A DNA stretch of 64,000 nt from Isoetes taiwanensis (Eukaryota; Streptophyta; Lycopodiopsida; Isoetales; Isoetaceae): NCBI GenBank assembly GCA_021234155.1, contig JAJEKV010000110.1, positions 994,187-1,058,186 of the forward strand, in the 5' to 3' direction. Position 1 is the stretch's first letter, and each line of letters begins with the position of its first letter. This document shows positions 38,601 through 49,154 of the stretch, in pieces. The notes beneath the pieces were generated by a model. That model saw only the letters and a list, made by a program, of their open reading frames with translations, searched no databases and was not told where the DNA came from. Both the position numbers and the translations under genes were made by a program.

Positions 38601-39775
38601 AAAACTAGGGTGCTGCTAGTTTCATCATCCCGTCAGCCAAGGCCTCCCTCATTCACTTACCAGGGACAAGATGTAGAGGTGGCTCCAACCTACAAGCACT
38701 TGGGGATCGAGTTCTCTACTACCACCCATTGGGATGCTGCCATCAAGTTGCGGGTCACGGCGGGTTGGAAAGCACTATATGCCATGCAGAACAACAGCCA
38801 CAAGGCAGAGTTATATGCCTGGGGCTACCAGTCACATTTGTTTCAGGCCTTGGTCGAGCCGGTCCTTTTGTATGGGGCAGAAGTGTGGGGTCCGGTGATC
38901 TCCCTCAACACCTAGAATGACCTTGACCAGGTGCAGAAAGCCTTCTTGGCACGGGCCCTTGGGGTAAAGTCCACAGTTCTATACCAGATCCTACTCTAGG
39001 AGACAGGTTTTTTTACCCCTTCAACGGGCTGCATTGGAACGCCATATCATTTACTTCCAGAATGGTCGCTATGGGTGATACACGTTTATCCAACCTTGCT
39101 TTGGCCATGGCGATGGGTCCCCAACGCCTGAAAGCCTGCTGGAAGGACAAGCAAGCTCAGTGGTTCTCACGCTGGGGTGTACAGGCAAACAGATGCGTAC
39201 ATGTAAGGACAAAGAAAGATCACAAGGCCCTTAAGCTGTACCTAGATGCTACTTTCTTTCGCAAGCTCTGGGATGCAGATGCTCTGATGCACGTTAAGCT
39301 GGCACACTATCAGCAACAAGTCAATCCTAAGCTCACGAGAGGCCCACACCAGTACTTGTACACCCAGTTGCCCATGAAGAAGCGCAGACTGATAGCTTCC
39401 ATTCGCACAGGTGCACATCGCCTCCGCATTGAGATAGGACGTTGGGCTCGGGAAGCAGGAGAGCAAAGGCTTTGCCAGTGTTGCCACCAGGGCGCCATTG
39501 ACGATGAATGTCATGCTCTCCAGATCTGCCCAGCGTTTGCCCATATCCGAGAGCGGTATGTTTGGTTACTAGTGCCTGGCCAACCGTTGGATGAGTTATT
39601 GAATACGGCGTCAGTGGATTTGTTGGGGTCATACCTCCAGGAGGTTATGGATCCACGGACTCAGTTGTGTCCTCCGGGATGGTATTGAACTGTCCTATAC
39701 AATTGTACAGTGTGCCAGCATACTTATTACTGCTAAGGTCTTTCCCTCGAAAACCCTTCGGGGCGGGGGTTTTTT
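35700..39775 (+). mobile_element. LINE-A, copy 2 (APE endonuclease, reverse transcriptase, CCHC tail)
   Basis: Non-LTR retrotransposon that copies itself by target-primed reverse transcription. The endonuclease begins near 35,925 with MVSWNCQ, then LIFLMETWEH, LLGDFNAR (36,835-36,858), SVVDYLLV and SDHQPL (37,183-37,200), the last being the catalytic Asp-His. The reverse transcriptase has FVDFAKAFDTVPRDRL (38,200-38,247), QGCPLSPTLFDLYID in a shifted frame and YADDV (38,493-38,507). The C-terminal 208-codon stretch (39,062-39,688) carries C-Q-C-C-X8-H-X4-C, a LINE zinc knuckle. The 3' end has a hairpin (39,748-39,776) and further on a TATTC-rich tract. A handful of frameshifts and a stop at 38,915 remain. 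No ORF1 is visible. Confidence 0.85.
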
Positions 39776-39776
39776 A
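39748..39776 (+). other. conserved 3' stem-loop of LINE-A
   Basis: AAAACCC, a TTCGGGGC loop region and GGGGTTTT form a stem just downstream of the ORF. Versions occur at 20,455-20,487 and, inverted, at 3,480-3,510. Such 3' hairpins often mark the RNA end recognised by LINE reverse transcriptases. Confidence 0.6.
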
Positions 39777-39799
39777 ATCCTGGCAGTAATACGCTTGCT

Positions 39800-40690
39800 G
39801 CTCTCTTTTTGTTTGGGTCCCATAGGCCAATCGGTCTCCGTGGACGCTAAAAACCTATTCTATTCTATTTCTAAGCTAAGTTCCCCGTATTTATACTTAT
39901 CTTGAATGGTCCTGCCCACCTTGGCACAAACTTTTTTAGTGTTCCAATCCTAAATTTGCATTTCTTGACTGCAATCTTGAGCCATATTATATTGTCCTTC
40001 TCAAATTCATGTCTGTGCAGTGCTTTTGTTGTGTTTGTGTTCTAAGTATGCATTTCCCTGCTTCCTTGATGCTTCCAGGTCCTGGACCAAATCTTATGCC
40101 AATTGTGCGTTGGAGGCCTGATCGTGTCATGTTATGGGAGTTAAGCTTTGATATCCATAAGCTAGCTTGAAGGGTGTCATACCCATAGCAGAATGCTTGA
40201 CACTAATATAAGCGGATTCAGCCGAGTAGATGTATGACCCCCATTGTTCTTACTGCTTATTCCATACATACATTCTTAACATGTCTTCCAACACTCCATT
40301 CAATCATTTTGTCTGACTGTCTATTTGCGGGTCATATGTCGTACCCATATACAACTTGGTACCGAAGACCTTATAAAATCCCCACGTGAACTTAGAGTCT
40401 CGGTTGAACACCACTCTTGGTATACCATGCAACTTGAAAATGTTGGTCGTGAATAGCAATGCCATTTCGAATGCTGCGATCGTCGACTTACATGTTGTAA
40501 AGTCTGTGTGCTTGGATAGTGAGTCCAGTACCATGAGGATGTTATCATTCCAGAGAGTACTTTTCTTACCAGGAGTGATGTGGTGCTTGAGTAAGCGCTC
40601 TTGTTGGTGCCTCGAACCAGGAGCTGAGCTCGAGGGATGGGCCAGAGGCTCTGGCCTATGCTATTCTCCAGATCTTGTTTCCTGGAACCC
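39800..40690 (-). pseudogene. gypsy B integrase C-terminal part, copy 2
   Basis: Minus-strand Ty3/gypsy integrase core: LDSLSKHTDFTTCKSTIAA, then IFKLHGIPRVVFNRDSKFT and GTKLYMGTTYDPQIDSQTK (40,534-40,304), containing the second catalytic Asp region and the conserved HPQTDGQTE-like block with His and Glu replaced (YDPQIDSQTK). Further on come RMYVWNKQ-EQWGSYIYSAE and a decayed PRWAGPFKI near 39,900. The upstream N-terminal zinc finger, RT and protease are absent. It abuts LINE-A tail to tail. Confidence 0.8.
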
Positions 40691-41021
40691 ACCTTGACCC
40701 CAATCTGTCCTTATCGTAAGGATTTGGATTGCCACTGCAATTAGAGATGGAGCAACAATATGTTTTTTTCGATTCTGCGAGTACAATGATAGGGATTTGC
40801 TGAATATTCTATCCTTCTCCGTGGAGGATGGGATCTTGTAGAAGCAGTTAACAATTCTGGTTTTTTGGAGATGGTTCGAAGAGACACTCCTTTTTAGACA
40901 AATTCCTCCTCTTGGAAGCCGATCCTGGGGTTATTCGACTCTGTTGCTGGATCGTTGGCCTACAAACTCGACAAGATCTATTTCTAGGATCAAATATCCA
41001 CCTTTTGTTACTTTACAATGA

Positions 41022-41640
41022 TGTCTGAACAGACTACTCACAAGGGAGAAGTTAGCAGAGGGAGGGACTCGAGTGATCTTACTAGTATCGGTGACCCAGG
41101 ATTACCGAGACTAGAATACTATTTTCAAACTTGAACAAATTGGTGACTTCACGTGGCAAAAAATGCGAGATCTTATTGTTATCTTTGACATTATTAGGGA
41201 TCAAGAAAACGCTGCTATCGAGTATATGGAAATCAAGGTCAAATTTTGGCATGTCAAGAAGAAATTTGAAGGCTTAAGAAACAATATGCAGAAGGGAAAG
41301 CCAATGACAAAGAGCTAATGTGGAACATGGTTCAAAAGATTCAAGAATTGGATTTACTTCTATATCAGATGATTCGGGTGAAGGCAGGTCATTCCAAGAA
41401 ATACTGCTACAGCTTAAAACATTAAGCCTTCAAGAAATCAATGGCAGCACTCCTCTAGGTTACAAAAGATTTGGCTGAAGATCTCGAACCTTTTTTTGAG
41501 ATTACAAATTTTGAGGAAAAGGAAGTGCCACTTTTTAATTTTTTGTAATAAAAGTACATGCAACAACACAGAAGGAGATTACTACAGGAGCTCACACCTG
41601 AATTTCTTCATTTTCCCCTGGCGCGCTTATTCAGTCTCCT
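41022..41640 (+). pseudogene. coiled-coil-like ORF, copy 2
   Basis: Starts at ATG 41,022 (MMSEQTTHKGEVSRGRDSSD) and, after one frame change near 41,125, continues as WQKMRDLIVIFDIIRDQENA, YMEIKVKFWHVKKKFEGL and WNMVQKIQELDLLLYQMI. The heptad-like hydrophobic spacing and high charge suggest a coiled coil. It lies on the plus strand between the minus-strand gag and integrase of gypsy B, so it is probably an insertion or unrelated gene remnant. I do not recognise the family. Confidence 0.4.
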
Positions 41641-41649
41641 AATGAGACA

Positions 41650-42770
41650 AATAGAAAATTTACATACCAAACTACTCCTGTAACATGTAACAACACATGA
41701 TGAAGTAGGAAAATAAACAAGTATGTGATCTTTGTCTTGAGAACTTGCTTTCGAAGTAACCTATATGCAATCCTTAGTGATGACAGAAGACCTGCTGTTC
41801 GAAACAGCAGCCACTCAAGCATATTTTACTTGAGTTTTACTTAAGCATCAGCACTTAAGTATTTAAAATGCTCAAGCTTATTAGTACTTGAACATCAATG
41901 GGCCTGTCAGTACCCTGATAAAAATGCTCTAATTAGAACATTTTAAATCCCTAGCTCTGCATAATGTCACATTGTGGGGTTACACGAAAACCAATCAGCC
42001 CCATTGAATTCTGGCTGCCCCTCCAATAGAAAAGATAAGCAAGCTACCTTTTGGAAAATCATGTACTCTAGTAACTGAAATGCTGCGTTGTGGGAATTAT
42101 TAGCTCATGTGCTCTGATACATCATTTTGATGTACTACAAGAAGCCTCCAAATGAACTCGCCATCAACACAAAAATTCATTAACTGTCTCTTAAATATAC
42201 TTACCAGATGAGCTGTCTCTTCCCACTAGCAAGGAAAAAGGAGTGTGAAAGGAAGGGAATAACCATCTGAAAACAAAACCTTAAAATAATAGTAAAACTA
42301 CTAAATCTCAAGAACCTAAAACCCCTTCTCTCAGCAGGTTCTACAACTTTTGTTCCACCTTATAAGCATTTGTGCTTTTTCGGTGTGCTCATTCATAAAC
42401 AAAGAAGGAACAACAAGGGCCGGCTCAGTGCTAACTAACATGTATCTCCTGAGAAAGGGCTAATACTAAGTCGCATTTAATTAAAGTGGGTCACATGCGA
42501 TTCCCATTTTTTTTTTTGGAACCCTATTATTTTACACGAAAAGGACGAACGAAAAGTTTTCGGCCTCTATAACTATCTAAAATTTGAGTATTTCTGTGTT
42601 AGGGTGGGTCCAAGCATCCTATATCTTTCCCATATCTTTCCCTCTATTTTCTTGGATTGCGAGTCGAGAACACCAAGAATACAATGCAAACAAAGAAATT
42701 TCATTACACATTTAAAACAAAGTTATAGTTCAAAAAGAATTTTTATTAATAAATTATATAGTTACAACAT
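41650..42770. other. gene-free stretch, copy 2
   Basis: Same AT-rich sequence as 22,330-23,460, nearly identical. No coding region supported; a T-rich run occurs at 42,508. Confidence 0.5.
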
Positions 42771-42773
42771 ATT

Positions 42774-43989
42774 TTACATCGGATGCAGAGACCATGGCGG
42801 TCTTGCTGCCACTACAGTTACATCATCATGGTATTTGGTCCACCTTACAGAAAGAACGTGCGGGGCTTCTTCTTGCCATCTGGGGGCAACCTGAAGAACG
42901 TGAAATGCCTCACGAGGAGGTGCCTTGTGAGCCACTCCCTGGCCTGTCCAACCAATTTCTCCACCCTCCTCTTGCATCTTTTCATCAATCATCGGGTCGA
43001 ATATACTCGTTCCCCAACCTGCGTGGATGTCATGCAATGCTTGCAAGATCCTTTGAGCTTTCTGGAGTTTCGAAATGTTCTTCCTCATTACCTGTTCTTG
43101 CAGCCTTGAGTTCAACCAATTGTTTGGTTAGTTCTGCTAAAGCTTCAGTAACCTTAGACAGGTCTGACTTGACCTCTGCAACTTGAGAATTAGCTTCCTC
43201 CTCTTTAGATTTCTTCTTTTCTTTCTGTATGGCATAAACTGGAATGGAAGGGTGATGATCATAATGTGCATCAGTAGCATCAGGGTAAAAAGGATCATGG
43301 CTATGGTGAGAAACATGGTGCTTGTCAGGCAAAGTAGAGAGAGAGCATCCGAAGTCGTCGATGGTTTTGGCAAAAACTTTGTATATAGAATCAAATCCTT
43401 CAGCAGACTTGGATCTTGAGCAACTTCCTTTGATATCTGGTCTTCTTTTCCAAACCATTGATGAAAGCAAAGAACTAAAAAAGGTTGGGATTGTGACTTG
43501 TGCTCTTTGGCACCTGCTCATAAATGTGCTAAACCTTTCTTTGTACTGATTCACACTTTCTCCTGCATGTATAGAAAAACTTTGCAACTCATTAACTAGA
43601 TCTTTTGGAGCAGCTAACTTACCAAACCTATCCAGGAACTTCTTGACGAGTTCATTCCATGAGGTGGTACCCATTAACTTCTCATAAGTTAACCAAGCAC
43701 CAGCTTTACTCTCTTCTTTGAAACATTTTTCAAACTCTGAAAGCTTGCACCCTTTCTTGAAACCATAATCCCTGTAATAATCTTCAAATATTCTCAAAAA
43801 GTTGTTAGCACTCATGCTGGAATCAAAAGTAGGCAAAGGAACAGGGACATTCAACTCGAATTGGTATGGCATGTTTTGAAGCAGGCTAGTTGAGAAACTT
43901 GAAGGCAATGGCCTTTCTCTGCAATGATCTGGTGCATCAACATCTTCTAATGGTTCTTGTTCTGCTGGAAATTTTTGCTTTGGAGCCAT
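42774..43989 (-). CDS. gypsy B gag-like polyprotein, copy 2
   Basis: Structural (capsid) protein of a Ty3/gypsy retrotransposon. The start MAPKQKFPAEQEPLEDVDAP at 43,989 is preferred over ATG 44,028 because copy 1 shares it and because the upstream codons overlap the probable primer-binding site. The capsid-like core has FLRIFEDYYRDYGFKKGCKL, WLTYEKLMGTTSWNELVKKF, LQSFSIHAGESVNQYKERFS and FMSRCQRAQV, the usual retrotransposon gag pattern. A Lys/Glu-rich helix follows. The frame stops at 43,030, but a +1 frame continues with ALHDIHAGWGTSIFDPMIDE to 42,774, so a frameshift or error separates the tail. No zinc knuckle is seen. Confidence 0.75.
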
Positions 43990-44030
43990 GAGTTCTGAAA
44001 TCCAGGAAGATCTCGGTAGAACCTCCAAAA

Positions 44031-45925
44031 TGTTGACCCTAAACCTAGCTTAAAGGTCAATCACAAGGAACCAATTTGAGTTTACACCCAAATTGGGGTT
44101 AGAACCTCCAGATCACTTAAGGTGATCAGTCTATGCAAGATAAATCTAGAGAAAAGTTCAAAAATTGGAAGTTTTATACCTTTCCCATTTTCAAAAAATG
44201 GTGCCTTGACTAAAACAGATGTGGTGATGGATTGATTTCTTGAGTCAACTGCTGTAGACTTGCTCAAAAAGTTGTAGGTATCCAATGACAAAGTCCCTGA
44301 CCAAGTCAGAGACTAAATTTGAAAGTTATTCGATCTCAAAGTGGGGTCAAAATTTGGTCAATAGAAGTCAAATATGGAAAACAGTGATCAGAAAATGAGA
44401 TTTAGAGTTGCTAAGCATGTTTTTGGGGATTTCCAAAGCAAATGTACTGCAGTGGTGATAAGAAAGAGAGACATGTAGTCAAATTTCCATTTGGATCTGT
44501 GAAAGTATTTTTTGTGGCTGGATTTGACAAAATACAGTCACAGCTGATCAGAACAGAGTGTTAATTTTTATAACTTGAGCTAGATGTGGTATTTTTGGAT
44601 GATTTCAACGCCTTTAGCTCACACAGGCTCTAAGAATAGATGGCAAGTGGGCCAACATCGCTTGGGAACACTCAAGGATTTTCTGTAAAATATTTTGAGG
44701 CAAGAATTGCTAAGGAAAATATCAGAGATGGATTTGACAACTTGGCAATCAATTTAAATTGATATGAAGGTAAATATATCATGATAACAATAGATAAGGA
44801 TGCTTCATAGCTCCAGATACAGTAAAATAATCATCATAAATCATAAGATAATTTTTTGAAGGTAATATCAATTAGATCTTTGCAAATCCAGTTGAGGAAT
44901 GCTCAGGAACTTCAAGAATCGTTCAGATCATGCTCAACATTGATCAATGTCGGATTTGAGTGCATCTGGGCTTTCAAAAATGTCGTGATTGTGTTTCCCC
45001 TGTATATAGTTTCAAATTTCGATTCCAGTAATTTTAGGTAATAAATTTAGGCTTAATCTGTTGCTTAGGTTCCGAAAGCTAAAAATAGAGTGGTCTCAGA
45101 GAGAATGGAGCGCGGGAAGGCATGATTCGAGCCGGATTTCCAGTTCTAGGGTTCTTCAGCTGTATTTTCGCATAATTTTCGCGATACGATTTCGTATTTT
45201 TGCAGGAATATGCCCTGTATATGTATTCGATCATTTTAAGAATTTGGCCAATGGTTTAAAGGCTCCTATTCATAGGATATTTAAAAGAAGTTATAACCTC
45301 TTGACCATAAGGAAGATTGCCCACACGTGTAAAGGAATATTGAATCTTTGGGGCATCTTTTGACAAGGTTTGGAATATACCCATGAGGGCATAATGGAAT
45401 AGGAATAAGGCAAAAGAAATCATAAAGGGCTAATAGGGAGACAAAGGTGAAAATGCAAAAGAGGGGAATAATAATTTTGCAATAGGGGTTTGAATGTCTT
45501 TTTGAATAACCAATGTGGTGATATTTGGAGGAAATAGCAAGGACTCGGGCAAAATGACAAGATGGGCATGGCAAAGGGATGAGCAATGGACATGAAAACA
45601 ATATTGGGCCAAAGGTACAAAAATGGAGGTAGTGGGGTGAAACAAAGACTAAAATTAGAAACTATACACCATGGGGGTCTTCCAAACTCTTAACTTACAA
45701 TCTTCAAAAGATGTCTTCCAAACTTCATAACCCAGATTCTTCTAGAGCATATTCTTAACTAAGCATTTGATCCCAAATAAAATACCTTTTGTGAACTTTT
45801 GGCTTGAGCATTTGTTGACCTAGAAGGTAAGCATCTTTTGACCTTCACACCAATGTTGACTACCAAGCTCTTCCAATCTTTGACCTAGTCTTCAGAAATG
45901 ACTTAACCTGACTTGAATGCATAGA
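44031..45925 (-). repeat. probable gypsy B 5' LTR, copy 2
   Basis: About 1.9 kb without open frames directly upstream of gag. On the plus strand it starts TGTTGACC at 44,031, next to TTTTGGAGG, a plausible primer-binding start on the minus strand. The other boundary is placed where LINE-B coding sequence resumes (about 45,925). No partner LTR exists in the window, since the element has lost its 3' end, so LTR identity is inference. Confidence 0.4.
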
Positions 45926-46343
45926 ACACAATTAGCATGTTGCCCTTTGGGTGCAACACATAAATATTTATGAAAGCAATTTGGCAGTCCTCAATATGCA
46001 AAGTGACACACAACCATCTATTAGAGGGGCTAATATAGGTGCCAATGCGCTTCTGATTGTACCAGAAAGTGGCAATCCCCCTTTTAGTGCCATCTGCAGG
46101 GATATAGCAGGAGGCCATACCAGGTTTGATCCACTCCCCCAAATTAGCTGATTTAAATTTGGGGAGTCTATGCTCTTGAATCATTATAATGTCAGCCCTG
46201 AACTCTCTCACAGAGGCAATAAAGCGTCTTCTTTTAGTAGGCCCTTTAATGCCTCTTAAATTCCAGGTTAAAACCCTCATAGATAGGGGGTGAGAATGAG
46301 AATGAGAATGATTTTTTATCGTCCACTGAGGCCAATCGGCCAA
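45926..46343 (-). pseudogene. LINE-B endonuclease, N-terminal part (copy 2)
   Basis: APE-type endonuclease of a second LINE family. MRVLTWNLRGIKGPTKRRRF is followed by DIIMIQEHRL, with the conserved Asn and metal-binding Glu (QEHRL), then GIATFWY and IAFINIYVLHPK. It is cut at about 45,925, where the probable gypsy B LTR begins, so the catalytic Asp-His end and the reverse transcriptase are missing. Downstream of ORF1 by about 35 bases, as expected for LINE ORF order. Confidence 0.8.
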
Positions 46344-46377
46344 TCGGCCTATGAGAGAGAGAAAAGAGGGCAGTAAC

Positions 46378-47550
46378 TCAGTAATTGAGCTTCCTCAACC
46401 CATGAGGTGAGGACTTACTTCGGGTGTTATAGATATGAAAGAGATTCACATTACCAAGAGGGGATTTAGATGTAGTCCTACCTTTCAGTTTCTTCTTGAG
46501 AGATCTCAGGGAGGTGTTGGAGATGTCATGGAGAGGGCTGTAACTGAGATCCTCCTCTGAATCAGGAACAATTAAGTCAGAGTGGCTTGGGTCAGAGGAC
46601 TCTATAGTATCAAGGTTCATTTGCAAGGCTTGTAGGCCAAGTTCAATATTCTGCTTTTCAGTATTCTGATAGGTTGATTTGACCAGCTCACATTCAGCAT
46701 CAGGAATAAGACCATCTTGTATGGAAGAGGGGATTTCGATCTCTAGATCACACCCTTGGATTGTCTGAAAGTCATGCTGTGGACTGTGGCAAACAGAGGA
46801 GTGGTCACTTACCTGGATTCGCTCTGCATCCTCCTCAGCATCACCAACATCACCTTTGCTGGCCTCAGGGGGGGCAGCCTTCAATTGGAAACAGCTTGCA
46901 TCCACTGCTTCAGCAACAATTTTGCTCACAAGGTCCACTGTGGATTTGCCATATTTATCATAGAGAACAGGTAAGGGGGTATGATGGGAAGGAGGGACGA
47001 AAGAGGGAATATCAAGGTTGATAGACTATGATTAGAAGTGGGGTCAACAGATAGATCAATAGAAATTCGGTCATCCAAACAAGTGGAATTGACTAGTGGA
47101 AGGTTAATCGATGCATCTGAGCTAAAAACTTCGGTTTCTTGGATCAGTGATGGGTCTTGAGACTTATCATGAATACTTCCTTTCCCTTGTGGGCTGGAAA
47201 ACCCGACAAAATCCTCTTCATACATATTTGGAAAGTCCTATAAAGCTTTGAATCTGTTTTTGCAGATAACGGGGGAACTAGATTCCTCCCCTACTGACGT
47301 AAGACCAGGTCCCATTTGGGGCTCCTGTCCACTTGAGTTGTGGATCCCCACTTCCATATCAACAGGGTCCTTTATAGAAGACTGCCAAGTCGAATAATCC
47401 TCCCCCACTCCCATATCAACAGGGTCCTTTAATTCAGAAGACTGCCAAGTCGAATAGTCCTCCTCCCGGACTCGGTCCTCTCTGACCCTGATTACCATAA
47501 TTTTATCATATTGGACATCCATACGAATATAAATATATTGTACATTTGCT
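46378..47550 (-). pseudogene. LINE-B ORF1 (copy 2)
   Basis: Minus-strand ORF1-like protein upstream of the endonuclease. Open pieces are 47,238-47,550, 46,926-47,225 and 46,378-46,938; the last two join after a frame change as KYGKSTVDLVSKIVAEAVDAS. The protein is acidic and Ser-rich with a basic C-terminus (RSLKKKLKGRTTSKS). It contains a two-copy repeat EDYSTWQSSxKDPVDMxVG (47,350-47,475). Its 5' side runs in frame into RNase H of gypsy A, marking the LINE-B insertion point near 47,550. No zinc finger or RNA-recognition fold is evident. Confidence 0.55.
47350..47475 (-). repeat. two-copy coding repeat in LINE-B ORF1
   Basis: A unit of about 57 bases starting atatcaacagggtcc occurs twice in a row; the second copy has 3 extra bases, so the frame is kept. 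Confidence 0.8.
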
Positions 47551-47559
47551 GAATTCCAT

Positions 47560-49154
47560 TGTGAAGGAAGAAGATAATGTCTAAATTTATTCAAGGCCCA
47601 CTTCAATGCCAACCCAAGATGCTCCACGAGTCCATTTATGCTCTTGTGAAGTTAACAACATGCTAGCATAGTAATTCACATCATAATGCTTTTGCTGATT
47701 TTTCTGACATAGTGTGACAGCCAAAGCTTGCTTCTAAACTGTAAAGAATAAATGAAATGGCTCACTCATTCTTGGAGGAATCAACAAAGTTCTCTCTTTC
47801 AATTGTCCAAGGCACCATTCAAATGCTTCTTGAGCGTCCTCCTTCCATCTAAAATTCTACCCTTGCTTCATACAATCCACAAGTGGCTGGGTTACTTTCG
47901 CAAAATTGTGCAAATACCTCCTACTAAAACTGAGTTGGCCATATAAGCTTCTCACTTGTGATATATTTGTAGGTGGTTTCACCTTCTCCAAGGCTGCAAT
48001 CTTACCATGAGCCACTTGTAACCCATTTTCTGAAACATAATTGCCCAATAGTTTTCCTCCTCTAGTGAAGAAAATACACTTAGCAGGATTCAAACTTATG
48101 CCATACAATCGGCATCTTTCAAGAACTTTTCTGAGATGATCCAAGTGATTCCTTCTTGGATTCGAAAACACTGTTAAGTCATCTATAAAGACTCTCAAAA
48201 CGTCTAAAATGTCATGAAAAGCATATGTCATAGCTCGCTGAAATGTGGCTGGAGCATTTGTGAGGCCAAAAGGTAATACCTTATAAGCATAGATGCCAAA
48301 AGGTGTTCGAAAAGCCATCATTGCTTGATGTGGTGGATAGATTTGGATCTGATTACATCCTGAGTAACTATCCAAAAAAGAATAGGCCTGATTTCCTACA
48401 ACAATATCCAACAAGGTGTCTATGAATGGTGTAGGAAAATGATCTCTTTAGTAGCTTTGTTGAGATCCCTGTAATCAATGCATACTTGGATTGAGTTATT
48501 TGGTTTTCTCACTGGTACAATAGAACTGATCCAATTTGAATTTGGCATTGGTACAATAAATCCCGCCTCCAAAAGCTTCATGACTTCAGCCTTTACTTGC
48601 TTCTCTATGGCTAGACTCATTCTCCTTTGAGTTTGTTGGACTGCATCTGATCCTTGTTTCAAATCAATGGTATGAACCACAATCTCTAATGGAATGCCTT
48701 TAAATTCTTTGTAATTTCTTGCCAAAACATCTCTGAATTCTCTTAACAAATATATCAAATCAGGTTCCTTCTCTTGAGTAAGATCTCCGCCAATAGTAAC
48801 CAATTCTTCTTGATTTCCTTGAGAAATATTGATGTTTTTGTCTGAATGTGGTGACTGTAATGAATGTGGTGAGTGTGATGACCATGATGAATGTGGTGAC
48901 TGTGGTGACAGCGATGACTGTGGTGGGTGTGGTGACAGTGATGAATGTGGTGAATGTGATGACAGTGATGAGTGTGGTGACTCTGGTGAATGTGGTGACT
49001 GTAATGAATGTGGTGCATGTGATGATTGTGGTGAATGTGGTGACTGTGATGAACATGGACTCATGTGATTTACCTCTTCCTCTAGAATTTGCGCATGCCA
49101 CCCGCACATGCACGCATGGAGAAGATATGCATGTATGCATTGTGGTGTGCACAA
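47560..49154 (-). pseudogene. gypsy A polyprotein (linker, reverse transcriptase, start of RNase H)
   Basis: Ty3/gypsy pol on the minus strand. A Ser/His/Pro repeat linker (49,060-48,840) precedes DLIYLLREFRDVLA, LEAGFIVPM, CIDYRDLNKAT (to about 48,430), then after a frameshift near 48,417 LDSYSGCNQI, FRTPFGIYAYKVLPFGLTNA, TFQRAM and FIDDL (48,176-48,190, the YxDD site with Phe). CIFF and RRYLHNFA follow, then RNase H pieces including ALKWALNKFRHYLL near 47,600. There the coding sequence is interrupted by LINE-B. Gag, protease and integrase are not in the window. The DD pair is intact; the frameshift and insertion make it non-functional. Confidence 0.85.
48835..49065. repeat. degenerate 9/15-bp minisatellite encoding Ser-His-Pro repeats
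   Basis: The plus strand is built from gtggtga, atgaatgtg and gatgactgt words; the minus strand reads SPHSPQSSH-type repeats in frame with gypsy A pol, so it is a protein linker that expanded. The plus-strand Cys/Asp/Gly frame is a by-product. Confidence 0.85.

Larger units (their letters stand above)
27816..47113 (+). repeat. tandem duplication, unit 2 (~19.3 kb)
   Basis: Second copy. The junction at 27,816 joins LINE-B ORF1 (equivalent of 47,113) directly to the transposase gene (equivalent of 8,485). From about 36.6 kb on, this copy has the better reading frames (LINE-A, gag, LINE-B); between 28 and 35.6 kb both copies are poor. Confidence 0.95.

Noticed and set aside
42783-43186. Plus-strand 130- and 108-codon frames opposite gag
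   Set aside because: They are antisense shadows of the gag gene, which has the expected capsid pattern on the minus strand.
8485-47113. C-to-T mutation by a RIP-like or deamination process as the cause of copy differences
   Set aside because: Many changes are T-to-C or A-to-G, or are multi-base indels at CTG/CAG, which deamination cannot give.
48829-49068. Plus-strand frame rich in Cys, Asp and Gly that looks like a metal-binding protein
   Set aside because: It is the reverse reading of the minisatellite that encodes the Ser-His-Pro linker of gypsy A pol on the minus strand.
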